Below are positions 32,341 through 38,572 of a stretch of DNA of 39,376 nt, in pieces; within the stretch, counting starts at the first letter, position 1; each line of letters begins with the position of its first letter. This stretch comes from Dechloromonas sp. (GTDB taxonomy: Bacteria > Pseudomonadota > Gammaproteobacteria > Burkholderiales > Rhodocyclaceae): positions 1 through 39,376 of the forward strand of contig JAABQV010000024.1 of the NCBI GenBank assembly GCA_011391255.1. The letters run 5' to 3'. The position numbers and the translations under genes were made by a program. The notes under the pieces are model-generated. The model was given only the letters and a program-made list of their open reading frames with translations, made no database searches and was not told where the DNA came from.

Positions 32341-33734
32341 CGGTGCCGGGCGCCGTTCAGGGCGCGCATATTCTGGTTGTTGATGACGATGAAGATATCC
32401 TTCGTCTGCTCACCATGCGCTTGAGCGCGCGACATTTTCGTGTAACGCCGGCGGGTTCTGCAGAGCAGGCGCTGGCGCTTCTGGCAATCGATCCGCCACG
32501 GGTGGTTGTGAGCGATATCCGGCTACCGGGGCGGGATGGCTTGTCACTGTTTGAAGAGGTGCGCAAATCGCGGCCCAGTCTGCCGGTAATCTTGCTGACT
32601 GCCCACGGCACCATTCCCGATGCGGTCGACGCGACAACACGTGGTGTTTTTGGCTATCTGACCAAGCCTTTCGACAGCCAGGTGCTACTGGAGAAAATTG
32701 ATCAGGCGCTGCAGTTATCGGCGCCTGGCTTGCCGTCAGGCGAACCATCGCTGCCCGCCGATGGCAAGATGGATGACGCTTGGCAGGCCGGAATGGTCTA
32801 TCGCAGTAGTTGTATGGCTGACTTGATGAATGAAGCGCGGATCGTCGCGATCTCTGACGCCAGCGTTCTGATTCGCGGGGAAAGTGGTAGTGGCAAGGAA
32901 GTGCTGGCGCGTGCTATCCACCTCGCCAGCTCGCGCGCCCGCGGGCCGTTTGTGGCGATCAACTGCGGGGCGATTCCCGAGCCCTTGCTGGAGTCCGAGC
33001 TATTTGGACACGTCAAGGGCGCTTTTACCGGGGCGGGCAGCGCGCGCAATGGCTTGTTTCAGGCGGCCAGTGGGGGAACCTTGTTTCTTGACGAAATTGG
33101 CGACATGCCGCTTGCGCTTCAGGTCAAACTGCTGCGCGTATTGCAAGAACGGGTAGTGCGGCCGGTCGGCGCAACGCAAGGGCAGGCGGTCGACGTGCGC
33201 CTGCTTTCGGCCACTCATCGCGATCTTGAGGCGGCGATGGCTGAGGGGCTGTTTCGCGAGGACCTCTATTACCGGCTTGATGTCGTTTCGCTAAATCTGC
33301 CACGCTTGGAGGAGCGGCGCGAGGACATTTCATTGCTGGCCGCACATTTTGTGCAACTGATCTCCGGGAAATACAAAAAATTCATCACCGGTTTTGCCCC
33401 CGATGCCCTTGAAGCATTGGCAACAGTAGCCTGGCCGGGCAATGTCCGGCAACTCTACAATGTCGTCGAACAGTGTTGTGTGCTGACCTCCACCCCGCTA
33501 ATTCCGCTCTCGCTAGTACTACGTGCCCTGCGTCTACCAAGTATGGAGACCCTGAGTTATGGTGAGGCAAGACAGCGCTTTGAGCGTAATTACCTCATCC
33601 AGTTGCTCAAACTGACCGATGGCAATGTCGCCGATGCGGCGCGCATTGCCGAGCGCAACCGCACCGAGTTTTACCGCCTGCTGCAAAAACACGATCTGTC
33701 GCCGATGATGTTCCGCGCCGAGGGCAGAGAATAA
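32337..33734 (+). CDS. glrR: Sigma-54-dependent response regulator, GlrR/QseF type
   Basis: A 465-residue NtrC-family activator with a GTG start overlapping the lipoprotein stop by four bases. The receiver domain is at about 10-125 (HILVVDDDEDILRLL, phospho-acceptor Asp60 in VVVSDIRLPGRDG, Lys in GYLTKPFD). The AAA+ domain is at about 155-385: Walker A IRGESGSGKEVLAR, GAFTGA loop (about residue 228) for contacting sigma-54, Walker B GGTLFLDEIGDM, and R-finger region FREDLYYRLDVV. The C-terminal Fis-type HTH contains GNVADAARIAERNRTEFYRL. GlrR in enterobacteria activates glmY and rpoE from TGTC-N10-GACA sites; such boxes flank this operon. Confidence 0.93.
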   Translation: MTVPGAVQGAHILVVDDDEDILRLLTMRLSARHFRVTPAGSAEQALALLAIDPPRVVVSDIRLPGRDGLSLFEEVRKSRPSLPVILLTAHGTIPDAVDATTRGVFGYLTKPFDSQVLLEKIDQALQLSAPGLPSGEPSLPADGKMDDAWQAGMVYRSSCMADLMNEARIVAISDASVLIRGESGSGKEVLARAIHLASSRARGPFVAINCGAIPEPLLESELFGHVKGAFTGAGSARNGLFQAASGGTLFLDEIGDMPLALQVKLLRVLQERVVRPVGATQGQAVDVRLLSATHRDLEAAMAEGLFREDLYYRLDVVSLNLPRLEERREDISLLAAHFVQLISGKYKKFITGFAPDALEALATVAWPGNVRQLYNVVEQCCVLTSTPLIPLSLVLRALRLPSMETLSYGEARQRFERNYLIQLLKLTDGNVADAARIAERNRTEFYRLLQKHDLSPMMFRAEGRE

Positions 33735-33737
33735 AAC

Positions 33738-33755
33738 TGTCGCCTGTGCCCGACG
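33738..33755. promoter_or_regulatory. GlrR-type activator box (TGTC-N10-GACG) before the BON gene
   Basis: TGTC (33738-33741), ten bases, GACG (33752-33755): 7 of 8 matches. It begins four bases after the glrR stop codon, with its centre about 100 bp upstream of the predicted sigma-54 start site of the BON gene. That is close to the spacing seen for the bactofilin box, and the difference is roughly one helical turn. Confidence 0.55.
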
Positions 33756-33820
33756 GAAGACTAGGCAGGTTTGTTGCGGTCAACGTGGTAAGTTATTGAT
33801 TTTTCGGTATTAAACGGACC

Positions 33821-33836
33821 TGGCATGGAATTGGCG
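33821..33836 (+). promoter_or_regulatory. Sigma-54 (-24/-12) promoter of the BON-domain gene
   Basis: TGGCATGGAATTGGCG: the GG and GC dinucleotides have the correct 10-bp gap; it differs from consensus at TGGCAT (C to T) and TGGC (T to G). The predicted start is near 33847, giving a leader of about 27 bases that includes GGAG before ATG 33874. Confidence 0.68.
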
Positions 33837-33873
33837 ATGGTGCTCCGGTGTTCAACAGAAAATGGAGTCGCCA

Positions 33874-34206
33874 ATGATCAGAACAAAATTTATGGCAATG
33901 GCAGTCGTTACCTTCAGCCTATTTGCCAGCATGGGTGTCACGGCTTTTGCGATTGACCACCGTGCCGCTCAGAGCGCCGGTGCTCCAAGGAGCGATGCGG
34001 TACTCAACGACCGTGTCGAAACCCTGCTGCGTACCGATATCGGTCTCGCCGGTAGCCGCTTTCGTATCTCCACCCACGCCGGTGTGGTAACGCTGGCCGG
34101 CGATGTGCCCGACAAGCATTCGCTGGCGCGTGCCATGGATCTCGCCGGTTCGGTGAAAGGGGTGCGCGAAGTACACAATGCGCTGGAGGTCGAATTCCCA
34201 AAGTAA
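33874..34206 (+). CDS. Periplasmic BON-domain (OsmY-like) protein
   Basis: A 110-residue protein with a signal peptide (FMAMAVVTFSLFASMGVTAFA) and a single BON domain: LNDRVETLLRTDIGLAGSRF, ISTHAGVVTLAGDVPDKHSL, and ARAMDLAGSVKGVREVHNAL, with the conserved Gly positions. BON proteins bind phospholipid or the envelope and are commonly induced by osmotic or envelope stress. ATG 33874 is used because GGAG lies 7 bases upstream; the ATG at 33862 overlaps that site. The sigma-54 promoter and activator box in the 127-bp gap after glrR suggest it is a direct GlrR target. Confidence 0.88.
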   Translation: MIRTKFMAMAVVTFSLFASMGVTAFAIDHRAAQSAGAPRSDAVLNDRVETLLRTDIGLAGSRFRISTHAGVVTLAGDVPDKHSLARAMDLAGSVKGVREVHNALEVEFPK

Positions 34207-34242
34207 CTGCGGGCGCTCGTCAGTCGGCGTGGTCGATCTTGG

Positions 34243-34509
34243 TTAGCTGGATTCCAGCGTTACCAGGGGCGCTCCAGCATCGACTGTATCGCCCGCTGTG
34301 ACGTGAACCGCCATTACAAGGCCGGCGTAGGGTGTCGGGATGTCAAGTGCGACCTTGCCGGTTTCGAGAACCAGAATAGTCTCGTCGTGCTCAAGAACGT
34401 CGCCTGGTTTGGCGAGAATTTCAAGGATAAAGACGTTCCCGCTGGCACAAGAGCCGCAGCTTTCCCAGCACTCGGGATACTTTGGCATATGGACAGTTAG
34501 ATGCTTCAT
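34243..34509 (-). CDS. Stand-alone biotinyl/lipoyl-like carrier domain with Cys-rich N-terminus
   Basis: An 88-residue protein that is essentially one biotinyl/lipoyl domain: ILEILAKPGDVLEHDETILV, then LETGKVALDIPTPYAGLVMA with the modifiable Lys in ETGKVALD (usual motif E-T-D-K-x-x-x-D), and VTAGDTVDAGAPLVTLES. It is lipoyl-like rather than biotin-like (no M-K-M). The first strand is unusual: MPKYPECWESCGSCASGN places three Cys where lipoyl domains normally have a short beta-strand. ATG 34509 is preferred since ATGs further upstream (to 34560) run into the divergent tRNA promoter. No dehydrogenase or ligase genes are nearby, so its partner is unknown. Confidence 0.75.
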   Translation of the reverse strand: MKHLTVHMPKYPECWESCGSCASGNVFILEILAKPGDVLEHDETILVLETGKVALDIPTPYAGLVMAVHVTAGDTVDAGAPLVTLESS

Positions 34510-34542
34510 CGATGCGTGGTTTTTGAAATGCTCGGAAAGAAC

Positions 34543-34570
34543 TTGCATTCTACGCCGCACCCTGTAAAAT
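34543..34570 (+). promoter_or_regulatory. Sigma-70 promoter of tRNA-Arg
   Basis: TTGCAT (34543-34548), a 16-bp spacer, TAAAAT (34565-34570). A G/C-rich discriminator follows, as is usual for stable-RNA promoters, and the mature tRNA starts at 34587. Confidence 0.7.
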
Positions 34571-34586
34571 GCGGCGCTCTTGCAGT

Positions 34587-34663
34587 GCGCCCGTAGCTCA
34601 GTTGGATAGAGTATCTGGCTACGAACCAGAGGGTCGGGCGTTCGAATCGCTCCGGGCGCACCA
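34587..34663 (+). tRNA. tRNA-Arg (anticodon ACG)
   Basis: A 77-nt cloverleaf with encoded CCA. Acceptor arms are GCGCCCG and CGGGCGC; the anticodon stem TCTGG/CCAGA encloses loop CTACGAA (anticodon ACG, read as ICG for CGN Arg codons); the T-loop is GTTCGAATC. Its 3' half from the anticodon loop (34622) onward is the left part of a 216-bp direct repeat, so this gene is the attachment site of the integrative element that follows. Confidence 0.97.
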
Positions 34664-34837
34664 GCAAAGACAAGTAACTAGGTCAATCTTCGGATTGGCC
34701 TTTTTGCTTTCTGTGCCACGTTTGTGACGTGTGACTCGCACCTTGAACATTACCGACTCATTTTGCATAGACGTTCTGCATAGGGTGCCAAGTGATCCGC
34801 TGCCAGGTGAGCGTAACGCCGCACCGTCTCCGGATTC
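34622..34837. repeat. 216-bp direct repeat, copy 1 (attL side: tRNA-Arg 3' half, terminator, integrase 3' end)
   Basis: Identical to 36936-37151 except for a few substitutions, with a constant 2314-bp offset and no indels. It contains the tRNA 3' half, the UUCG terminator and the last 29 codons of the integrase including the catalytic Tyr. Recombination between copies would remove 2314 bp. Confidence 0.93.
34681..34705 (+). terminator. Terminator of tRNA-Arg
   Basis: GGTCAATC-TTCG-GATTGGCC with one G-T wobble, followed by TTTTT. The UUCG tetraloop makes it very stable. It lies inside the element-side repeat and is duplicated at 36995-37019. Confidence 0.92.
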
Positions 34838-35016
34838 GCCCAACCCCCCATCTCCTGCAAAGCAAAAAGCGGTGTGCCGTTCTGTACATGCCAGCTCGCC
34901 CAAGTATGTCGTAGATCATGCCACCGAAAATTTTCGATTTTCGCCCGTTCTAAGGCGGCATACCAAGATTTTGTGCTGACTTGAAAGATCGTATTAACGC
35001 GTTTGTAGAGTGGCAT
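34750..35016 (-). pseudogene. Tyrosine recombinase (integrase) with large internal deletion
   Basis: An 88-codon open frame with its own AAGGAG ribosome-binding site before ATG 35016. The first residues (MPLYKRVNT) match the usual start of a full-length tyrosine integrase. From [20 protein letters not shown] onward it is the C-terminal catalytic end: [20 protein letters not shown] (box II Arg-x-x-His), then [20 protein letters not shown] with the nucleophile Tyr. About 230 or more internal codons, including the core-binding domain and the first catalytic Arg, are missing compared with a family length near 330. Both ends and the frame survive, so this is an in-frame internal deletion, not a start-less fragment. 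It should be catalytically dead. Confidence 0.8.
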
Positions 35017-35225
35017 GGATCAATCTCCTTTCTCCAAGCCACTTGCAACGCTTGCCGAGGCACAGCGTAAAGTGAGCGTAGCCAATCGGCAAGGTCAATA
35101 TCGATAAAAACCCAGGCACGGCCAGCTTTGGCACCAGGAATTTTTTCCGCTTTAGCACGACGCCTAAGTTCTTCAGGGTGCATCTTCAGGAATTGGGCAG
35201 CTTCGCCCAGTGAAAGCGTATGCAT
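34950..35225 (-). CDS. Excisionase-like helix-turn-helix protein
   Basis: A 91-residue protein from ATG 35225 with GGGGAAG upstream. The N-terminal 50 residues are a MerR/excisionase-type winged helix: [48 protein letters not shown]. It lies directly upstream of the integrase remnant on the same strand, the typical xis-int order of tRNA-targeting elements. Its last 67 bases overlap the integrase start in another frame. It probably controlled excision or integrase expression. The DNA-binding part looks intact. Confidence 0.75.
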   Translation of the reverse strand: MHTLSLGEAAQFLKMHPEELRRRAKAEKIPGAKAGRAWVFIDIDLADWLRSLYAVPRQALQVAWRKEIDPCHSTNALIRSFKSAQNLGMPP

Positions 35226-35365
35226 CAAACTTCCCCAGGTACTGCATGGTTAATGCGACAGGGGATTCCTTTTACGGATAACTTTTCGACGATTTCATCC
35301 GAAGAAAGTCGTTCAGCCAGCCCGAGGCAGGTCGAGTTCTCTTTTAAAACCGTAGATGTAGAAAA

Positions 35366-35428
35366 TGGGGAACCCATACCCCCAAGAATAAGGGGTATTC
35401 AAAAACCCATAAAGGGTATTTGTTACCC
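35366..35428. repeat. Cluster of short GGGTA/TACCC inverted repeats
   Basis: Within about 60 bp there are ATACCCC-N9-GGGGTAT (35376-35398), ACCC-ATAAA-GGGT (35405-35417) and GGGTA-N5-TACCC (35414-35428). A related GGGTTA ... TTACCCC element occurs at about 35840-35855 before the 129-aa gene. They may be binding sites for an element-encoded protein or a transcription end. The 200 bp between the HTH gene and the 129-aa gene holds nothing else I recognise. Confidence 0.5.
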
Positions 35429-35429
35429 G

Positions 35430-35819
35430 TTATGCAACTTCGCGGCGCTGTGCCTTGAGTTCGTCGCTTTTGATTTCGCCGCTAACGGCCTTCCAGAAAT
35501 TACCGATCTTCTTGGCGATGGTGTAGCCGATTGAGCGATGCGAGCTCGGGCCTTCTTCTGGGAAGAATTCACGGATAGTAATGCCGAGGATTTCCTCGTA
35601 TTTGCGAATGGTTCGCTTGTTGTGAATCAGTACTAGCGGTTTCCAGCCAATGTGGTCACCTAGGTGCAGCATACCGAGTGCCGCCTCGAGTTCATCGAAT
35701 TGGCCGGTGAAGCTGGCGAATGCCTGACGCTCGATGGTGTGGAGTTGTTCGACCCGTTCCTGGCTGAAGGGGGCAAGCTTGTGCAGGTTCTTTAGGACTT
35801 CGGCTGGTGTGAGTGCCAT
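35430..35819 (-). CDS. Hypothetical protein of the integrative element (129 aa)
   Basis: Not recognised. The 129-residue protein starts at ATG 35819, preceded by AGGAGG with good spacing; the frame extends to 35876, but without a better signal. It is soluble and helical: MALTPAEVLKNLHKLAPFSQ, ERVEQLHTIERQAFASFTGQ, then LVLIHNKRTIRKYEEILGIT, and a basic C-terminus (AKKIGNFWKAVSGEIKSDEL). It is divergent from the J-like gene and bracketed by GGGTA/TACCC palindromes. A DNA-binding or regulatory role would fit but is not shown. Confidence 0.7.
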   Translation of the reverse strand: MALTPAEVLKNLHKLAPFSQERVEQLHTIERQAFASFTGQFDELEAALGMLHLGDHIGWKPLVLIHNKRTIRKYEEILGITIREFFPEEGPSSHRSIGYTIAKKIGNFWKAVSGEIKSDELKAQRREVA

Positions 35820-35970
35820 GTCAGCAACCTCCTCTTGTTGAGGGGTAACGATAACCCATTGAGAGGCGTAGCACAACCTTGTTTGTTGCTATCCATCGAG
35901 TTTGGTTTATGACGTTTTTGGTATTGCTTTTAGTGCTCTATTGGACGTAGCATTTCTCAAGGGAGTTTCT

Positions 35971-36786
35971 ATGAAAAGATCAAACTACGAAGTGCTCCAA
36001 GTGAGTCAAAAAGCGTTGCCCGCTGTAATTGACGCTGCATATAACAATCTTAAGCCGGTTATGGCCGAAGCGGCTAGTAGAGGTGATGAGGATGCGCGTA
36101 ATGAACTTCTTTTTGTTGAAGAAGCATACTTAGTGCTCTCCGACCCAGTTCGACGGGTGCTTTACGATGAATCGTTAGTGCCGTTGCATCCGTCAGGAAG
36201 TCATCAGATTTATGCCGCAGAACCCTCTCCCTACGAGCCACAGAGTATTTTTTTGGATTGGTGGCAGAACGCTAAAACATCCCGCTTTCTTGTTGCAATT
36301 GGTATTTTCGTAGCAGTCTTTTTTGTTTATAAATTTGTTGGTCAACAAGGTGATCACAAAATAGCGACGAAGCACGTTGAGGCCAGAGAGAAGAAGGAAA
36401 TAGGTGCTGTCAATAACGACGGTTATCGCGCCGAAACCGAGCGTACGTTGATTCAGGGGGTGGTACAGAATCAGGCCGCGGTAATTGACCGCTCGTATGA
36501 TATTCAGGAACGTGAGGCTGAGCGTAGGCGAACCGAACTCGAATACCGAGCCAATGCTGGAGCTCAACAGTTAGATATGCGACGGCAAGAACAAGAAGCC
36601 CGGCTTCAAGAACAAAAGTGGCGCCAAGACCAATACGAGAAGGATCGAAAAATTCGCCAGGAGCAATATGAGAAAGACCGACAGGTGCGGGAAGCGTCTG
36701 CTGTGGTAGCTCGAAACCGGAGAGAGTTGTGCAATATCTATCGTTCGCAAGGGCGTATCTATGAGGCGCAGGCTAATGGCTGCTGA
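35971..36786 (+). CDS. Membrane-anchored J-domain-like protein lacking the HPD motif, with coiled-coil tail
   Basis: A 271-residue protein from ATG 35971 (AAGGGAG upstream). Residues about 1-65 resemble a J-domain: NYEVLQVSQKALPAVIDAAY, NNLKPVMAEAAS, ELLFVEEAYLVLSDPVRRVL, YDESL. The helix II-III loop HPD that stimulates DnaK is replaced (LKPVMAEA), so it should not act as a normal Hsp40. One membrane helix follows (RFLVAIGIFVAVFFVYKFVG, about residues 103-125). The rest is a highly charged, probably coiled-coil region rich in Arg/Glu/Gln with YEKDRKIRQEQYEKDRQVRE as an internal duplication, ending with two Cys. The gene is AT-richer than the chromosome around it, in keeping with transfer on the element. 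Confidence 0.75.
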   Translation: MKRSNYEVLQVSQKALPAVIDAAYNNLKPVMAEAASRGDEDARNELLFVEEAYLVLSDPVRRVLYDESLVPLHPSGSHQIYAAEPSPYEPQSIFLDWWQNAKTSRFLVAIGIFVAVFFVYKFVGQQGDHKIATKHVEAREKKEIGAVNNDGYRAETERTLIQGVVQNQAAVIDRSYDIQEREAERRRTELEYRANAGAQQLDMRRQEQEARLQEQKWRQDQYEKDRKIRQEQYEKDRQVREASAVVARNRRELCNIYRSQGRIYEAQANGC

Positions 36787-36892
36787 ACGTTAGCATTTTG
36801 GATTTGGTTCTACTGTTATTCGTGTTCTGTCGAAATTGGCTGTGGCATGGGTGTGACAGGGAGTAACTTACAATCTGTTGGGCAAGCGATAT

Positions 36893-36921
36893 AAGTATTT
36901 GTTAATAAAAGTAAAATACTT
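36893..36921. repeat. Inverted repeat next to the right attachment site
   Basis: AAGTATTT (36893-36900) and AAATACTT (36914-36921) with a 13-bp AT-rich spacer, ending 14 bp before the right copy of the tRNA-derived repeat. The position suits a recombinase or accessory-factor arm site, but no matching pair was found at the left end. Confidence 0.4.
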
Positions 36922-36935
36922 CTGCGATTTGCCTG

Positions 36936-37151
36936 CGAACCAGAGAATCGGGCGTTCGAATCGCTCCGGGCGCACCAGAAAAGACAAGTAACTAGGTCAA
37001 TCTTCGGATTGGCCTTTTTGCTTTCTGTGCCACGTTTGTGACGTGTGACTCGCACCTTGAACATTACCGACTCATTTTGCATAGACGTTCTGCGTAGGGT
37101 GCCAAGTGATCCGCTGCCAGGTGAGCGTAACGCCGCACCGTCTCCGGATTC
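36936..37151. repeat. 216-bp direct repeat, copy 2 (tRNA 3' half, terminator, integrase 3' stub)
   Basis: Matches 34622-34837 with only a few substitutions (for example GAGAATC for GAGGGTC, CCAGAAAA for CCAGCAAA, GCGTAGG for GCATAGG). The tRNA portion begins in the anticodon loop and lacks a 5' half, so it is not a functional tRNA; it marks the element's right end. On the minus strand it also contains codons for [15 protein letters not shown] ... KMSR and the stop at 37064-37066. Confidence 0.93.
37064..37151 (-). pseudogene. Stub of a second integrase (last ~29 codons)
   Basis: The minus strand reads [20 protein letters not shown] and onward to the stop, the same C-terminal end as the integrase at 34750-35016, including the nucleophilic Tyr. 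Upstream of 37151 the similarity ends abruptly and a different, transposase-like sequence begins. This implies a second element once inserted at the same site and later almost entirely deleted. Confidence 0.75.
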
Positions 37152-37318
37152 TCCCGGCCATCTTATCCAGATTGCGCCGACGAAACTGGAAGAGACCATG
37201 AAGATACAGGCTTGCTGCTTCTTCAACCGAGCGGGCTCGGTTCTGAAAGTAAGCAAGGGAGGGCGTGAAGTGGGGATCGAAATGCGCCAGCGCGCTGGCG
37301 ACCAGTGCTGAAATGCTA
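37152..37318 (-). pseudogene. Possible remnant of an IS701-like transposase N-terminus
   Basis: On the minus strand one frame reads ALAHFDPHFTPSLAYFQNRA, RSVEEAASLYLHGLFQFRRR, NLDKMAG. This resembles the N-terminus of IS701-type DDE transposases (F-x-x-x-F-x-x-R-x-x-x-x-x-A-x-x-Y-x-x-G-L-x-x-x-x-x-R-x-N-x-x-x-M-A). The frame ends at the junction with the integrase stub, and no catalytic domain or terminal inverted repeats are present. Recognition is from the spacing of conserved residues only, so this is tentative. Confidence 0.4.
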
Positions 37319-38176
37319 TTAGAGTATTCGCACGCTCGCGCGCCGCATTAAGCCGATGAAGAGGAGGGCGCAGACATTCATCAGCAGCGCATAGACCACG
37401 CCGGGAACTGCCAGCGCCGGCATCTGCAGTACACTGACGGCCAGAAAAATTGCCAGCGCGGCGTTCTGAAGGCCGCTTTCCACCGCGATGGCAATCCGGC
37501 CGGGCCGGCCGATGCGCATCATGGCTGCGAGCAGATAGCCAGCTGCCATGGTCAGTACACACAAGGCAAGGGTGGCGGGGCCAATGCTCGGCAAGTGGTC
37601 GAACAAGGCTTGTCGCTGGCTGACGAAAGTGGCGATGACTATCAGGATGAGCAGGCCGGTCACCATACGGTTTGCCAGAGCATCGATGCGTGCTACCCAT
37701 TGCGGCTTGAAGTGACGCAATAACATGCCGAGTGCGACGGGCACGGTGGTGATGATGAAGACCCCGCGAACGATATCGAGGACAGGCAGTACGGTGGTGA
37801 CAATCATGCCGGTGTGATGCTGCAGGGCGAAGTTGACAATCAGCGGAACAGAAAACACGGCCAGCACGCTGGTGATGGCCGTCAGCGAGATAGACAGGGC
37901 GGTTTCGCCGCCAGCCAGCTTGGTAATCAGGCCAGCACTGGCGCCGCCCGGGCAGGCGGACAGCAGGATCAGGCCGACCGCCATCTCGCTCGATAGCGGA
38001 AAGAGCGTGCTGATGCCCAAGGCGAAAATTGGCAGCATGAGAACCTGACTGACCAGTCCGATGACAATCGCCCGGGGCTGAAGGAAAACGCGGGCGAAGT
38101 CACCGATGGTCAGCCCCAGCCCAAGTATGAGCATGATGAAGGCCAGAGCTAGGGGCAGCAGCTTTTCGATGATCAT
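37319..38176 (-). CDS. Bile acid:sodium symporter (BASS) family transporter
   Basis: A 285-residue membrane protein with about 9-10 hydrophobic segments. BASS-family features: LALAFIMLILGLGLTIGDFA with Phe/Arg following at the TM1 end, SACPGGASAGLITKLAGGET (the conserved A-C-P-G-G-x-x-S/A crossing motif of TM4), and the second crossing region ESGLQNAALAIFLAVSVL (E-x-G-x-Q-N-x-x-L-A). Both sodium/substrate-site motifs are intact. The transported organic anion cannot be told from sequence. It lies six bases after the MenA-like chimeric ORF on the same strand, and degraded mobile-element sequence starts right after its stop. Confidence 0.92.
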   Translation of the reverse strand: MIIEKLLPLALAFIMLILGLGLTIGDFARVFLQPRAIVIGLVSQVLMLPIFALGISTLFPLSSEMAVGLILLSACPGGASAGLITKLAGGETALSISLTAITSVLAVFSVPLIVNFALQHHTGMIVTTVLPVLDIVRGVFIITTVPVALGMLLRHFKPQWVARIDALANRMVTGLLILIVIATFVSQRQALFDHLPSIGPATLALCVLTMAAGYLLAAMMRIGRPGRIAIAVESGLQNAALAIFLAVSVLQMPALAVPGVVYALLMNVCALLFIGLMRRASVRIL

Positions 38177-38182
38177 CGTCGC

Positions 38183-38551
38183 TTAGAAGTGCATTTCAAC
38201 GTTGAGCGTGGGCGTCCTGGTATGGGTGCCGATGTCGAGCAGCACGGCGGTGCGCAGCAGGGTTTCGTCCGCCGTGGGCTGGTAGTTGAATTCGTCGCCT
38301 TTTTCACCGAGTCGATTGAACAGCCCCTGGAAAACAGCGGGTGTGGCCCCCATCCGGAAAGTAATGGTCCAGGTGACATTGTGCAGGTTGGTGCCGACTT
38401 GGATCAGCAGGGTGGACAGGAAGGTGGCGAGCAGCGTCGGCCATTGGGACACCGCGCTTTCGGCCCCGGCCAGCGCAGTACCGGCAAGAATCGGGGTAGT
38501 GGCCAGCGTCAGCGTGCGCGGCCGTGCGGCGGCACTACACGGCCCAAGCAC
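38183..38551 (-). pseudogene. Chimeric ORF: MenA (UbiA-family) N-terminus fused to an unrelated C-terminal fragment
   Basis: The first half (AARPRTLTLATTPILAGTAL, then WPTLLATFLSTLLIQVGTNL, HN) is the N-terminus of 1,4-dihydroxy-2-naphthoate polyprenyltransferase. In MenA the next residues should be the Asp-rich catalytic motif (N-D-x-x-D). Here the sequence switches after LHN to VTWTITFRMGATPAVFQGLF and ends TRTPTLNVEMHF, with no further membrane helices. The C-terminal part is unrecognised; its final Phe and alternating pattern resemble an outer-membrane strand. The ORF is 122 residues against about 300 for MenA. A deletion joining two genes is the likely origin, so the product should be inactive. 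Confidence 0.65.
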
Positions 38552-38572
38552 TGGGCGGTGCCTTACTGAGAA

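Noticed and set aside
36936..36977. Second tRNA-Arg gene
   Set aside because: Only the 3' half from the anticodon loop is present; the D-arm, 5' acceptor strand and upstream promoter are missing. It is an attachment-site copy.
36816..37700. 294-codon minus-strand ORF spanning the direct repeat and part of the BASS gene
   Set aside because: It crosses three unrelated segments (island end, repeat, transporter) in a frame that matches none of them.
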